Shown: positions 9,007-17,857 of the stretch, one piece after another
How the letters are laid out: each line of letters opens with the position of its first letter
Position numbering within the stretch: the stretch's first letter is position 1
Assembly: GCF_900115805.1 (NCBI RefSeq)
Contig: NZ_FOXU01000003.1
Coordinates: 248,001-312,000 of the forward strand
Length of the DNA: 64,000 bases
DNA from: Psychrobacillus psychrotolerans
Lineage (GTDB): Bacteria > Bacillota > Bacilli > Bacillales_A > Planococcaceae
Direction of reading: 5' to 3'
Translations under genes and position numbers: made by a program
The notes under the pieces: model-generated
What the model was told of the DNA's origin: nothing
Seen by the model: only the letters and a program-made list of their open reading frames with translations
Databases searched by the model: none

Positions 9007-9909
9007 ATGCCACAATTTTTTTCGAATAAGCGATTAATATTGCTGCTTGTAGGGATGATTTTTCTTGTGGCGCTCATCAGCTTTTCTTTGCGAGATCGAA
9101 ATCATGCATCCTTACCTGAACAGGTTATTAAAGATGTGGTCGGGTTTGGACAATCTATATTTTCCAAACCGACCCAATATATAACGGGTGTATTTGATAA
9201 TGTAGAATCCTTACTTAATACATATGATGAAAATAAACGACTAAAAGTAAGATTAGAAGATTATGTAGCACTTCAAGCTTCTGTAAATGATCTACGTCTT
9301 GAAAATGATGAGCTACGCAAAATTGTTGATAAGGAAGAGGATCTTCGCGCGTATAATCCTATCCAAGCAACCGTTATTGCTAGAAATCCCGACCAATGGG
9401 AAGAAAAAATTATTATTGATAAAGGGGAGATTCACGGGATAGAGGTAAATATGGCTGTGATGACTGCTCAAGGGTTAATTGGAAAAGTAACCTTGACCAC
9501 ACCTTATACATCTACTGTGGAACTTTTGTCTACTCAAAATCCAAATTATCGAGTTTCGGCTGTAATTGCTGAAGGGAAAGAAGTTTTTGGATTAATTGAA
9601 GGATATGATGAAAAACGTAAAGAACTAATACTAAAAAGAATTGATTCTGAGTATGAAGTGAAAAAAGGTCAAAAAGTAACAACTTCTGGTTTAGGTGGAA
9701 TTTTCCCGAAAGGTATATTAATCGGTGAAGTTACGGAAGTCACAACGGATGACTACGGCTTAACTAAGTTGGCGTATGTTAAACCTGCTGCAAGTTTCTC
9801 TATTTTAGATCACGTAATTGTTTCTAAGCGCACCATTACTAATGTAGATGGTACAGACGGAGGAAATACGGATGCTGATCTTACAGAAGGTGCAGGGGAC
9901 GGCTCATGA
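9007..9909 (+). CDS. mreC: Cell shape-determining protein MreC
   Basis: This is a bitopic protein of 300 residues. A membrane helix near residues 8-27 is followed by a coiled coil (about 75-115, VNDLRLENDELRKIVDKEEDL pattern) and the beta-rich MreC domain with the conserved GLIGKV and TSGLGGIFPKGI motifs. MreC links MreB to PBP2 and RodA outside the membrane. The last residues are an Asp/Gly-rich tail. The start has AAGGAGAAG; the stop overlaps mreD (ATGA). Confidence 0.95.
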   Translation: MPQFFSNKRLILLLVGMIFLVALISFSLRDRNHASLPEQVIKDVVGFGQSIFSKPTQYITGVFDNVESLLNTYDENKRLKVRLEDYVALQASVNDLRLENDELRKIVDKEEDLRAYNPIQATVIARNPDQWEEKIIIDKGEIHGIEVNMAVMTAQGLIGKVTLTTPYTSTVELLSTQNPNYRVSAVIAEGKEVFGLIEGYDEKRKELILKRIDSEYEVKKGQKVTTSGLGGIFPKGILIGEVTEVTTDDYGLTKLAYVKPAASFSILDHVIVSKRTITNVDGTDGGNTDADLTEGAGDGS

Positions 9910-10433
9910 CTCGTATTCTAGTGATTGCCATTTCGGTTCTATTATTCTATTTAGAACCGATTTTTGGTCTTTTTTCGCCAATTGAATTAAATACTGATTT
10001 TTATGTACTAGTACCACGTTTTCTCATTATATATCTGATTTTTGTAGCCGTTTATTATGACAGAAAACGAGCGATGCTTTATGGTTTGTTTTTTGGGCTC
10101 TTGTATGATGTCTTTTTCATTGATATTATTGGATTATATTCTTTTATATATCCTCTCATGTGTTTAGTCGCAAGCTTTACGGTTAAATACATTCACCAAC
10201 ATCTGTTGGTTTCTACTATTCTTACCTTGCTTCTAGTAGCAGGGGTAGAGTTGTTATTATTCTTATTTTATACGTCCATCGGTATTAAAACGATGACATT
10301 TACTTATTTTTATCAACATAATCTCATTCCTACAATGATTGCAAATGCTGTATTTTTATTGATGTTCGGATGGGCATTTAAATATATTCTTCTAAATCGG
10401 TTTAATCAAAAAGCTTTATTGCTTCAAAAATAG
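9906..10433 (+). CDS. mreD: Rod shape-determining membrane protein MreD
   Basis: This is a polytopic membrane protein of 175 residues with about five or six hydrophobic segments and the family pattern YGLFFGLLYDVFFIDIIGLYSF. It is translationally coupled to mreC and acts with MreB and MreC in sidewall elongation. Confidence 0.93.
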   Translation: MTRILVIAISVLLFYLEPIFGLFSPIELNTDFYVLVPRFLIIYLIFVAVYYDRKRAMLYGLFFGLLYDVFFIDIIGLYSFIYPLMCLVASFTVKYIHQHLLVSTILTLLLVAGVELLLFLFYTSIGIKTMTFTYFYQHNLIPTMIANAVFLLMFGWAFKYILLNRFNQKALLLQK

Positions 10434-10468
10434 CTTGTTGATTTAACAGTAAATCTGAGGTGACTTGA

Positions 10469-11140
10469 TTGACAAAGAAGCAGTTAATATTTATCAAAGG
10501 AACGAAAGAGGGCCTTGTATTACGCCTAGACGATCAGTGTTCATATACAGAGCTTTTAGATGAATTAGCGAAAAAGGTTTCTGATGAAGGTTTTGAAGGT
10601 CAAGCGGAGGTATTATTACATTTAGGTTATCGTTACTGTAACGATGAGCAGACGAAAGAGATTATTTCTTGCGTTCAGCAAACAGAACATCTGCGTGTGA
10701 CTAAAATTCAAAGTGAAGTTATGACGGTGGAAGATTGTAATAGAAGATTACTAGAAAACCAGTCAGAGACTTATGTAGGTATTGTTCGGTCAGGACAAGT
10801 TATTACTGCTTTGGGAGATTTAGTAGTTGTTGGCGATGTGAATCCCAATGGTAGAGTCGTTGCAGGTGGGAATATTTTTGTCCTTGGAAGACTTAAAGGA
10901 ATTGCTCATGCAGGTTCATCTGGAAACAAGGATGCAGTTATTGCGGCATCTTGGCTAGAGGCTACGCATTTAATCATCGATAGTGTGGTTGAAACGATGA
11001 CAGATGAGTTGACCGTTCTTTCTGAGCAACCTGAAATGGAATGTGCTTATTTACATACAAATGGTTCTATCGCAATTGATCGTTTACAAGATCTTCGTCT
11101 GTTAAGACCAAATTTATCAACATTTAAAGGAGGAAGCTAA
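10469..11140 (+). CDS. minC: Septum site-determining protein MinC
   Basis: This is the FtsZ inhibitor of the Min system. It has 223 residues with an N-terminal FtsZ-binding domain (about 1-95) and a C-terminal beta-helix domain (about 110-205), including GDVNPNGRVVAGGNIFVLGRLKG, which binds MinD. The start is TTG with TGAGGTGA upstream. It is one base away from minD. Confidence 0.94.
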   Translation: MTKKQLIFIKGTKEGLVLRLDDQCSYTELLDELAKKVSDEGFEGQAEVLLHLGYRYCNDEQTKEIISCVQQTEHLRVTKIQSEVMTVEDCNRRLLENQSETYVGIVRSGQVITALGDLVVVGDVNPNGRVVAGGNIFVLGRLKGIAHAGSSGNKDAVIAASWLEATHLIIDSVVETMTDELTVLSEQPEMECAYLHTNGSIAIDRLQDLRLLRPNLSTFKGGS

Positions 11141-11141
11141 T

Positions 11142-11942
11142 GTGGGAGAAGCAATCGTTATAACTTCAGGTAAAGGTGGGGTCGGTAAAACGACTACAAC
11201 AGCTAACCTTGGAACTGCATTGGCCCTGCAAGGGAAAAAAGTTTGTTTAATGGATACGGATATTGGTTTACGTAACTTGGATGTAGTGCTAGGTCTGGAA
11301 AATAGAATTATCTACGATTTAGTAGATGTTATCGAAGGACGTTGTAAAATACATCAAGCGCTTGTGAAAGATAAACGCTTCGAGGATAGACTGTATTTAC
11401 TTCCTGCAGCTCAAACTGTAGACAAAAATGCTGTTAATCCTGAACAAATGAAAGAACTTGTTTTAGAGTTAAAACGCGAATATGATTATGTCTTAATTGA
11501 TTGCCCTGCTGGAATTGAACAAGGCTATAAAAATGCCATTGCAGGTGCAGATAAAGCAATCGTAGTTACTACACCGGAAATTTCCGCTGTACGTGATGCG
11601 GATCGTATTATTGGCTTATTAGAGCAAGAAGGCACAATAGATCCTCCTAAGTTAATCATCAACCGAATTCGTCAGCATCTGATGAACCAAGGTGATGCAC
11701 TGGATATAAATGAGATTACCACTCACTTATCTATTGATCTATTGGGAATTATCGCGGATGATGAAAGTGTTATAACTTCATCTAATAAAGGTGAACCGGT
11801 TGTTATGGATCCTTCTAACAGAGCGGCCCTTGGATACCGTAACATTGCGAGACGTATTTTAGGAGAGTCGGTACCATTAATGTCCATGGACCTTCCTAAA
11901 GTTGGCGTTTTTTCTAAAATCAAATCTATTTTTTCTAAATAA
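11142..11942 (+). CDS. minD: Septum site-determining ATPase MinD
   Basis: This is a deviant Walker A ATPase (SGKGGVGKTTTTANLG at residues 8-23) that places MinC on the membrane. It has 266 residues with DTDIGLRNLD and the C-terminal amphipathic membrane-targeting helix VGVFSKIKSIFSK. The GTG start follows AAAGGAGGAAG. Bacillales normally lack MinE and use DivIVA/MinJ; no minE is present here. Confidence 0.97.
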   Translation: MGEAIVITSGKGGVGKTTTTANLGTALALQGKKVCLMDTDIGLRNLDVVLGLENRIIYDLVDVIEGRCKIHQALVKDKRFEDRLYLLPAAQTVDKNAVNPEQMKELVLELKREYDYVLIDCPAGIEQGYKNAIAGADKAIVVTTPEISAVRDADRIIGLLEQEGTIDPPKLIINRIRQHLMNQGDALDINEITTHLSIDLLGIIADDESVITSSNKGEPVVMDPSNRAALGYRNIARRILGESVPLMSMDLPKVGVFSKIKSIFSK

Positions 11943-11950
11943 GAATGGAG

Positions 11951-11991
11951 ACCGACTGCCCAGTTTTGAGGTAGTCGGTTTATTTTTGTTT
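11951..11991 (+). terminator. Rho-independent terminator after minD
   Basis: A 10-bp stem (ACCGACTGCC / GGTAGTCGGT, one G-U pair) with a 9-nt loop is followed by a T-rich tail (TTTATTTTTGTTT). It ends the mreBCD-minCD transcript. Confidence 0.88.
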
Positions 11992-12106
11992 CACTTAAAA
12001 AAGGCTTAATAGGTTCCGTGATAGCAAGTTATACTCCTTACAACACTTCAAAAACTAATTCATTAAACAACCTCAACCTTCATATATTCTTCTTAGGGGG
12101 AATGTT

Positions 12107-12652
12107 ATGCTTTCAAAAAGAAAATGGGTTCTTTCATTTCTATTTGTACTTTCATTTATTTTATTAGCAAAGTTAGAGGGTAATAGTACTCTCTCAACCA
12201 ATTATGCCAGCCTACTATTAGAGCCACAAAAACCAACAGAAATTTATGAGGATGTAGTTGCTTGGATTACTCGAACAGATGACTTAATCAGTGTAAGTGC
12301 GCCTGTATCTAGTCCTCCTTTAATTGAATATAAATCCATTCAGCCTTTAGAAGATGGTGCAATTTTGTCCATTGATAAATCCCAAGACCTGTATGCATCT
12401 GAAGATGGACTTATTATTTATACTGGTCATCGAAAGAAAACTGGTAAAACGTTATCTATTTTATATGATACGGGAGAAACTGCTACATACGGTTTTGTAG
12501 ATGATTTTCATCAATTGCCATATACGACTGTAAACGCGGGAGATATATTTGCCTCTGTTGAAAATGACATGCTATATGTCCAGGTGGAAAAAGATGGAGA
12601 GATGTTAGATACCGAAGAGCTCATTGAGTGGCTTGCCGTCTTCTATGAATAA
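12107..12652 (+). CDS. spoIVFA: Stage IV sporulation protein FA-like (SpoIVFB regulator)
   Basis: This is a 181-residue protein with one membrane helix (about residues 7-24) and a C-terminal region resembling a degenerate LytM/M23 fold (DGLIIYTGHRKKTGKTLSILYDTG, then VNAGDIFASVEN). In B. subtilis, SpoIVFA holds the SpoIVFB protease inactive in the outer forespore membrane. The identification rests on domain type and on the spoIVFB gene overlapping its end by 8 bases. It is clearly shorter than the 264-residue B. subtilis protein, mainly before the membrane helix. The ATG has TTAGGGGGAA upstream. Confidence 0.8.
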   Translation: MLSKRKWVLSFLFVLSFILLAKLEGNSTLSTNYASLLLEPQKPTEIYEDVVAWITRTDDLISVSAPVSSPPLIEYKSIQPLEDGAILSIDKSQDLYASEDGLIIYTGHRKKTGKTLSILYDTGETATYGFVDDFHQLPYTTVNAGDIFASVENDMLYVQVEKDGEMLDTEELIEWLAVFYE

Positions 12653-13241
12653 ACGACTGTTTCGTGTACACCCCATAATGATTCCTTTTTTTCTATTCTT
12701 TTATTTATCAGGAGAAATAGCTATGTATGCACTCGTGTTTGGATCGCTATTGGTTCATGAGTTAGGTCATCTATTAGTCGCGATTTGGATGGGTGCTAAA
12801 GTTCAATCTTGTACTATTTTGCCCTATGGTGGAGAGATAAAGATGGAACAATTCTCGAAGCAACCTAAGAGGATACAGGTGTGTATAATCTTAGGTGGAC
12901 CATTATGTACGCTTCTTTTGCTCTTATTTGGCATGCTTATAGACTTTCCTCAATCGAATATATTTATAATGATTCAGTTATCAATTTTCGGCTTAAATCT
13001 ATTACCAATATTCCCGTTAGACGGTGGGCGAATCATACATTCTATTTTTCCGAAGTTGTATGAGGAGCTGATCGGCTTTTCGGGATGTATTTGTGTTATT
13101 ATTTTTGTGGTTAGTTTGTTTTATTTTCCTGTGGCTTTGGTTATCTCCATTATATTTTTATTTCTTGCTTTTCAAAATCTTTCTTATTGGAGATTTCGTA
13201 AGTATAAGCTCGCATTTGATTGGATAACGAAAAGCGCTTGA
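12645..13241 (+). CDS. spoIVFB: Stage IV sporulation protein FB, site-2-type intramembrane metalloprotease
   Basis: This is the protease that processes pro-sigma-K in the mother cell. It has 198 residues and six or so hydrophobic segments. The zinc site HELGH is at residues 38-42 and the second metal motif LNLLPIFPLDGGR at about 128-140. The ATG at 12645 lies within the spoIVFA end, consistent with translational coupling. An in-frame TTG at 12624 would add seven residues and cannot be excluded. The C-terminal CBS domain of longer family members is reduced or absent. Confidence 0.88.
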   Translation: MNKRLFRVHPIMIPFFLFFYLSGEIAMYALVFGSLLVHELGHLLVAIWMGAKVQSCTILPYGGEIKMEQFSKQPKRIQVCIILGGPLCTLLLLLFGMLIDFPQSNIFIMIQLSIFGLNLLPIFPLDGGRIIHSIFPKLYEELIGFSGCICVIIFVVSLFYFPVALVISIIFLFLAFQNLSYWRFRKYKLAFDWITKSA

Positions 13242-13266
13242 CTAAGAATAATATATGTGATAATAT
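13238..13266 (+). promoter_or_regulatory. Candidate sigma-A promoter of rplU operon
   Basis: TTGACT (13238-13243), 17-base spacer, TAATAT (13261-13266). It overlaps the spoIVFB stop codon and would start transcription at about 13273, at the head of the L21 leader. Confidence 0.65.
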
Positions 13267-13272
13267 TTTAAT

Positions 13273-13384
13273 GTTATGATTTGTAGCAGCACCCGTTGCT
13301 ACAACCGCTCTGAAAAGGTTATAAGTATTCGAGTTTTGAATCACCTTTTGGAAGGCGAGTCTTAGTCTAAGAGGAGGTGCAAGT
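13273..13384 (+). ncRNA. Ribosomal protein L21 leader (cis-regulatory RNA)
   Basis: The 112 bases before rplU contain a GTAGCAGCACCCGTTGCTAC hairpin, a CCGCTCTGAAAAGG segment and the closing AGTCTTAGTCTAAGAGGAGGTG region. This matches the layout of the L21 leader family found before rplU-ysxB-rpmA in Bacillales, where excess L21 is thought to repress translation. Identification is by position and pattern recognition. Confidence 0.75.
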
Positions 13385-13693
13385 ATGTACGCAATTATTG
13401 AAACTGGTGGTAAACAAATCAAAGTTGAACAAGGGCAAGAAATCTACATTGAAAAATTAGATGCTAATGCTGATGAAGTTGTAACTTTTGAAAAAGTTTT
13501 ATTCGTAGGTGGAGAAGATGTAAAAGTTGGCGCTCCATTCGTGGAAGGTGCTACAGTTACAGCGAAAGTTGTAAAAAATGGCAAAGCTAAAAAAATTACA
13601 GTCTTCAAATACAAAGCGAAAAAGAACTATCACAAAAAACAAGGTCACAGACAGCCATACACTAAATTAGTAGTAGAATCTATTAGTTTATAA
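13385..13693 (+). CDS. rplU: 50S ribosomal protein L21
   Basis: This is a 102-residue protein beginning [18 protein letters not shown] and containing the C-terminal signature [15 protein letters not shown]. It binds 23S rRNA. It is the first gene of rplU-prp-rpmA, preceded by AGAGGAGGTG and the L21 leader. Confidence 0.98.
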   Translation: MYAIIETGGKQIKVEQGQEIYIEKLDANADEVVTFEKVLFVGGEDVKVGAPFVEGATVTAKVVKNGKAKKITVFKYKAKKNYHKKQGHRQPYTKLVVESISL

Positions 13694-13694
13694 G

Positions 13695-14030
13695 ATGATT
13701 AAAGTGATTATAACAAAAGATCAATCCGGTCATATACATTCTTTCGAGATGAAAGGCCATGCTGATTTTGCGGAACATGGAAAAGATTTAGTCTGTGCAG
13801 GAGCTTCTGCTGTATCATTTGGTGCAGTGAACGCGGTGATCGCACTTACAGGAATCACACCTATAATTACGCAAAAAGGGGACGGAGGCTATTTATACGT
13901 CGAGGTTCCAAGCATATCTAATCTAGAAAAAGCTGCTCAAATACAGCTTATTTTGGAAGCGATGATTGTCTCTTTACAAACGATTGAGCAAGATTATGCC
14001 AAGTATATAAAAATAACCTTCAAAAAGTAG
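13695..14030 (+). CDS. prp: Ribosomal-processing cysteine protease Prp
   Basis: This is a 111-residue protease (YsxB family) that removes the N-terminal extension of L27 before ribosome assembly. The catalytic pair is visible as His22 and Cys34 in GHADFAEHGKDLVCAGAS. The gene lies between rplU and rpmA, and the L27 protein next door carries the matching cleavage sequence. Only one base separates it from the rplU stop, which suggests translational coupling. Confidence 0.93.
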   Translation: MIKVIITKDQSGHIHSFEMKGHADFAEHGKDLVCAGASAVSFGAVNAVIALTGITPIITQKGDGGYLYVEVPSISNLEKAAQIQLILEAMIVSLQTIEQDYAKYIKITFKK

Positions 14031-14042
14031 GAGGTGGAACAT

Positions 14043-14333
14043 ATGTTAAAATTAAATCTTCAGTTTTTCGCATCCAAAAAGGGAGTAGGTTCGACTCGTA
14101 ACGGTCGTGACTCTCAATCGAAACGTCTAGGCGCTAAACGTGCTGACGGACAATTCGTATCAGGTGGATCAATTTTATACCGTCAACGCGGGACTAAAAT
14201 TCATCCAGGTGAAAACGTTGGACGTGGTGGAGATGACACACTTTTTGCGAAAGTTGACGGTGTAGTGCGCTTTGAGCGTTTCGGCCGCGACAAGAAAAAA
14301 GTAAGTGTATATCCTGTAGCTCAAGAAGCTTAA
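14043..14333 (+). CDS. rpmA: 50S ribosomal protein L27 with cleavable N-terminal extension
   Basis: This is a 96-residue L27 ([20 protein letters not shown]...GGDDTLFA). The N-terminus [10 protein letters not shown] precedes SKKG, the Firmicute extension cut by Prp after FFA. I chose the ATG at 14043, which follows AGGAGGTG at ideal spacing, over the GTG at 14034 that lies in the ribosome site itself. Confidence 0.97.
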   Translation: MLKLNLQFFASKKGVGSTRNGRDSQSKRLGAKRADGQFVSGGSILYRQRGTKIHPGENVGRGGDDTLFAKVDGVVRFERFGRDKKKVSVYPVAQEA

Positions 14334-14341
14334 TGAATAAT

Positions 14342-14370
14342 AAAAGGACTGCATTTATGCAGTCCTTTTT
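14342..14370 (+). terminator. Rho-independent terminator after rpmA
   Basis: Perfect 12-bp arms (AAAAGGACTGCA / TGCAGTCCTTTT) with loop TTTA and a T run, 8 bases after the rpmA stop. Confidence 0.95.
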
Positions 14371-14451
14371 GATTTCAAAAATTTCGTGTAAGTAGGCTAT
14401 ACTCCGGGAGCATAAAAGAACTATTCCTGTTATACTAGTAAAGGATAGTAA

Positions 14452-15006
14452 ATGTTGGGATGTGTAACTTACATGGATCATAACGAGATTACTTTAAATG
14501 AAATACTTCGTCATACAATGCATGATTATTTAAATAATATGCATCTTTTGCAAATGAACTTAGATATGGGTAAAACAGAGGAAGCTAAGGCTTTAATAAA
14601 AAAATATTCCCAAAAATGCAACCAATTTTTTGATATAAATAATATTGGTTTATATAAAACAAATGAATGGCTACAAACATTTAGTATTAAATATAATCAA
14701 TTAACTTTAGATGTTCAAACATCTCTTCTAAATAGAAAAGCAAGTATGTACGATGAAGCCTTAAAAGATTATTTAAGTAGATTCGTACAAGCTATATACC
14801 CACATTTTAGAGGATATCAAGAGCAGTTCCTGAAACTTCATATCATTTCAGATGAATTTTTGGAAATACTAATAGATATTCGGGGAGATTGGTCTAATAA
14901 TAAATGGCGAGATGAACTAATTGGAGATTTATTTCAGCTGGAAATATTAGAAGCAACCAACAATTCGATAACAGTAAAACTAATTGCAAGTGGAAGATTG
15001 GAGTGA
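14452..15006 (+). CDS. spo0B: Sporulation initiation phosphotransferase Spo0B
   Basis: This is the second phosphotransferase of the sporulation phosphorelay, passing phosphate from Spo0F to Spo0A. It has 184 residues. The phosphoacceptor histidine lies in LRHTMHDYLNNMHLLQ (His24 from this start) within a four-helix dimerisation bundle, followed by a degenerate kinase-like domain. It sits between rpmA and obg as in B. subtilis. An in-frame ATG at 14473 is an alternative start; the first has AAAGGA at suitable spacing. A TATACT at 14431-14436 may be its -10. Confidence 0.88.
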   Translation: MLGCVTYMDHNEITLNEILRHTMHDYLNNMHLLQMNLDMGKTEEAKALIKKYSQKCNQFFDINNIGLYKTNEWLQTFSIKYNQLTLDVQTSLLNRKASMYDEALKDYLSRFVQAIYPHFRGYQEQFLKLHIISDEFLEILIDIRGDWSNNKWRDELIGDLFQLEILEATNNSITVKLIASGRLE

Positions 15007-15011
15007 AGTAA

Positions 15012-16301
15012 ATGTTTGTAGATCACGTGAAAGTTTATGTCAAGGGTGGTGACGGCGGAGATGGTATGGTTGGATTCCGTCGTGAGAAGTATGTTCCTTT
15101 AGGAGGTCCTGCAGGTGGGGACGGAGGAAATGGTGGAGACGTTATCTTCGAAGTAGAAGAGGGTCTTCGTACATTAATGGATTTCCGCTATAAGCGTATT
15201 TTTAAAGCGACTAGAGGAGTTCATGGTGGTAGTAAGAATATGCATGGTGCCAATGCAGATGATTTAATCATTAAAGTACCACCTGGTACTGTTGTTAAAA
15301 ACGAAGAAACTGGCGAAGTAATTGCTGATTTAGTAGAGCATGGACAACAAGCTGTAATTGCAAGAGGTGGACGTGGTGGTAGAGGTAACTCTCGCTTTGC
15401 AACACCTGCAAATCCGGCTCCAGAGCTTTCTGAAAAAGGAGAGCCAGGTTTTGAGTTAAATGTAGAGTTAGAGTTGAAAGTTTTAGCAGACGTTGGTTTA
15501 GTTGGGTTCCCAAGTGTCGGAAAATCTACACTATTATCGGTTGTATCAGCAGCTAAGCCTAAAATTGCTCCATACCACTTTACAACAATTGTTCCGAACT
15601 TAGGAATGGTAGAAACAGAAGATCACCGTAGCTTTGCAATGGCCGATTTACCGGGCCTAATTGAAGGTGCTCATGAAGGAATAGGGCTAGGGCATCAGTT
15701 CCTACGTCATATCGAACGTACACGTGTAATTGTACATGTAATCGATATGTCTGGAATGGAAGGTCGCGATCCTTACGAAGATTATTTGACTATTAATGAT
15801 GAATTAAAACAATACAATCTTCGTTTAACAGAAAGACCACAAATTATTGTAGCCAATAAAATGGACATGCCAGACTCGGAAGATAATTTAAAAATCTTTA
15901 AAGAAAAAGTTGGAGCAGATATGAAAGTATTCCCTGTTTCTGCTATTTCTCGTCAAGGTTTACAAGAATTATTATTTGCAGTAGCAGACATGTTAGAGGT
16001 GGCACCAGAATTCCCATTAGAAGAATTAGTGGAAGAAGAAACAGAAACGTCTGTAATGTACAAATATCAAGCCAAAGAAGACGACTTTACTGTTACTAGA
16101 GATGATGATGGAGCGTTTGTACTTGCTGGCGGATCAGTGGAAAGATTATTTAAAATGACTGATTTCAGTAGAGAAGACTCTATTCGTAGATTCTCTAGAC
16201 AACTTCGTGGGATGGGTATTGATGATGCACTTCGTCAGCGCGGAGCTAAAGATGGCGACATAGTACGATTACTAAGATTTGAGTTTGAATTTATCGAATA
16301 G
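15012..16301 (+). CDS. obg: Obg family ribosome-associated GTPase
   Basis: This is an essential GTPase for 50S assembly, linked to stress and sporulation control. It has 429 residues: Obg glycine-rich domain (1-158, [14 protein letters not shown]), G domain (G1 GFPSVGKST near 165, G3 [13 protein letters not shown]4 NKMD) and the C-terminal OCT domain (about 350-429). It follows spo0B by 5 bases with GGAGTGAAG upstream. Confidence 0.98.
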   Translation: MFVDHVKVYVKGGDGGDGMVGFRREKYVPLGGPAGGDGGNGGDVIFEVEEGLRTLMDFRYKRIFKATRGVHGGSKNMHGANADDLIIKVPPGTVVKNEETGEVIADLVEHGQQAVIARGGRGGRGNSRFATPANPAPELSEKGEPGFELNVELELKVLADVGLVGFPSVGKSTLLSVVSAAKPKIAPYHFTTIVPNLGMVETEDHRSFAMADLPGLIEGAHEGIGLGHQFLRHIERTRVIVHVIDMSGMEGRDPYEDYLTINDELKQYNLRLTERPQIIVANKMDMPDSEDNLKIFKEKVGADMKVFPVSAISRQGLQELLFAVADMLEVAPEFPLEELVEEETETSVMYKYQAKEDDFTVTRDDDGAFVLAGGSVERLFKMTDFSREDSIRRFSRQLRGMGIDDALRQRGAKDGDIVRLLRFEFEFIE

Positions 16302-16319
16302 AGGAAAGTAGGGAACCGC

Positions 16320-16775
16320 ATGAAAGATGTAACAAGCCAGAGATTTTTTTTAGTACGGGAGGATGTGCTAACAGAGGCAATGCAAAAAACCTTGGATGCA
16401 AAACATCTCCTTCAATCTGGAAAGGCATCTTCGATTTGGGATGCCGTAAAAGAAGTAGATTTATCTCGCAGTGCTTTTTATAAATATCGTGATGCGGTTT
16501 TTCCATTCCATTCGATTGTTCAAGAACGGATTTTAACGGTCTTTCTTCAATTAGAAGATAGAGAAGGTACACTTGCTAGGTTATTGCAATTGGTGGCTAA
16601 TTACGCATGTAATGTGTTGACAATCCATCAAACAATACCGATTCAAGGAAGAGCAAGTGTAACATTATCACTTGATGTAACAGCGATGAACAAGGAATTA
16701 GAAGATTTTTTGAATGAAATGAAACGACTTGATTTTGTAGAATCTGCAGAAGTGATTAGCTCTGGTGCTCTATAA
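16320..16775 (+). CDS. pheB: ACT domain protein PheB
   Basis: This is a 151-residue protein with an N-terminal winged-helix-like region (SSIWDAVKEVDLSRSAFYKYRDAVFPF) and a C-terminal ACT domain (about 75-145, LEDREGTLARLLQLVANYACNVLTIHQTIP). It lies between obg and pheA as in B. subtilis. Its exact role is unclear; chorismate mutase activity has been suggested for the family, but an amino-acid-sensing regulatory role fits the domains better. Confidence 0.9.
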   Translation: MKDVTSQRFFLVREDVLTEAMQKTLDAKHLLQSGKASSIWDAVKEVDLSRSAFYKYRDAVFPFHSIVQERILTVFLQLEDREGTLARLLQLVANYACNVLTIHQTIPIQGRASVTLSLDVTAMNKELEDFLNEMKRLDFVESAEVISSGAL

Positions 16776-16788
16776 GGAGGTTTTTCTA

Positions 16789-17667
16789 ATGACAACCAAA
16801 CGAATTGCTTTTTTAGGACCAGAAGCTTCTTTTACACATTTAGCAACTAAATCATTATTTCAAGAGGATGTATTAGTACCAATACGGACTATACCCGAGT
16901 GTATTGAAGCAGTTGCAAATGGAGAAGTCGATATAGCGGTCGTTCCACTAGAAAATGCATTAGAGGGTACAGTTCCGTTAACAATCGACTATTTGTTCCA
17001 TGAAGCAGAGCTGTTCGTGACTGCTGAGCTAATATCTCCGATTGAGCAACATTTAATGGTTCACCCAAGTAATGAGGAACGATGGGAAGAAATGACAACT
17101 GTGTACTCCCATCCACATGCTTTAGCACAATGCCATAAATATTTGTATTATCGATTTGGGAAAGTGCCATTAGAACAATCTTCATCAACTGCAGCAGCAG
17201 CTAAATACGTTTCGGAAAACGAAGATTTATGTATTGCTGCGATTGGAAATACTTCAGCTGCAACGGAATATGGATTAAAGATTGTGGAGCACAATATACA
17301 TGATTTTCATTTTAATCACACTAGATTTTTTGTGATTTCTAAAAAGAATGATTGTATTGTCCGAGATGGTCATACCGATCAAGTGAAAACTACTGTTATG
17401 ATTACATTACCTAAAGATGATCGCTCTGGTGCATTGCATCAAGTGTTATCGGTCTTTGCATGGAGACAACTCAATTTAAGTAAAATTGAGTCACGACCAT
17501 TAAAAACAGGTTTAGGGCAATATTTCTTTATCATAGATGTGCTTGAGGATGAAAAGAAGCCAATGATGATTGGTGCTATAGAAGAGTTAAAGTCACTAGG
17601 CTGTGGCGTAAAATCATTAGGCTCGTATTATACATACGAAACAAAAAACGAAGCGATCCGTTCATAA
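16789..17667 (+). CDS. pheA: Prephenate dehydratase
   Basis: This enzyme converts prephenate to phenylpyruvate in phenylalanine synthesis. It has 292 residues: a periplasmic-binding-like catalytic domain (FLGPEASFTHLATK; the PDT motif HNIHDFHFNHTRFFVIS resembles the usual NxTRF segment) and a C-terminal ACT domain (SGALHQVLSVFAWRQLNLSKIESRPLKTG) for phenylalanine feedback. The ATG at 16789 follows AAGGAGG; a longer ORF from 16765 is inside pheB and unlikely. Confidence 0.96.
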   Translation: MTTKRIAFLGPEASFTHLATKSLFQEDVLVPIRTIPECIEAVANGEVDIAVVPLENALEGTVPLTIDYLFHEAELFVTAELISPIEQHLMVHPSNEERWEEMTTVYSHPHALAQCHKYLYYRFGKVPLEQSSSTAAAAKYVSENEDLCIAAIGNTSAATEYGLKIVEHNIHDFHFNHTRFFVISKKNDCIVRDGHTDQVKTTVMITLPKDDRSGALHQVLSVFAWRQLNLSKIESRPLKTGLGQYFFIIDVLEDEKKPMMIGAIEELKSLGCGVKSLGSYYTYETKNEAIRS

Positions 17668-17687
17668 ATGGATTCGCTTCGTTTTTT
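17647..17687 (+). terminator. Rho-independent terminator overlapping the pheA 3' end
   Basis: AACGAAGCGATCC pairs with GGATTCGCTTCGTT (one bulged T), then a T6 tract. The left arm encodes the last pheA residues and the stop codon is in the loop. Confidence 0.88.
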
Positions 17688-17713
17688 ATGTCTGCTGTTT
17701 AAAAGTGTAGAAA

Positions 17714-17839
17714 CACCCGAATGTTTCAAAGGATCACCTGAATGTTTTAAAAAAACACTCGAATGTAGGAGAGAATCACCTGAATGAGCTTAGGAATCAC
17801 CAGAAAGTAATGATGAATCACCGGAATGTCATCATTTCC
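17714..17839. repeat. Six tandem 21-bp repeats, core CACCnGAATG
   Basis: Degenerate copies of CACCnGAATG start at 17714, 17735, 17756, 17777, 17798 and 17819, exactly 21 bases apart. The 10-base core is well kept; the remaining 11 bases vary but often end in GAAT. The array lies between the pheA terminator and the 3' end of niaR. One frame is open across the array but has no start codon after an in-frame TAG at 17708. Confidence 0.9.
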
Positions 17840-17857
17840 CCAACCCCATATTTGAAA

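Noticed and set aside
17714-17839. CRISPR array
   Set aside because: Units are 21 bp with a 10-bp core, there are no unique spacers of 30 bp or more, and no cas genes are nearby.
17708-17857. Open frame through the 21-bp repeats as a heptapeptide-repeat protein
   Set aside because: An in-frame TAG precedes the array, there is no start codon or ribosome site before the fifth unit, and the unit sequence drifts at codon positions without bias.
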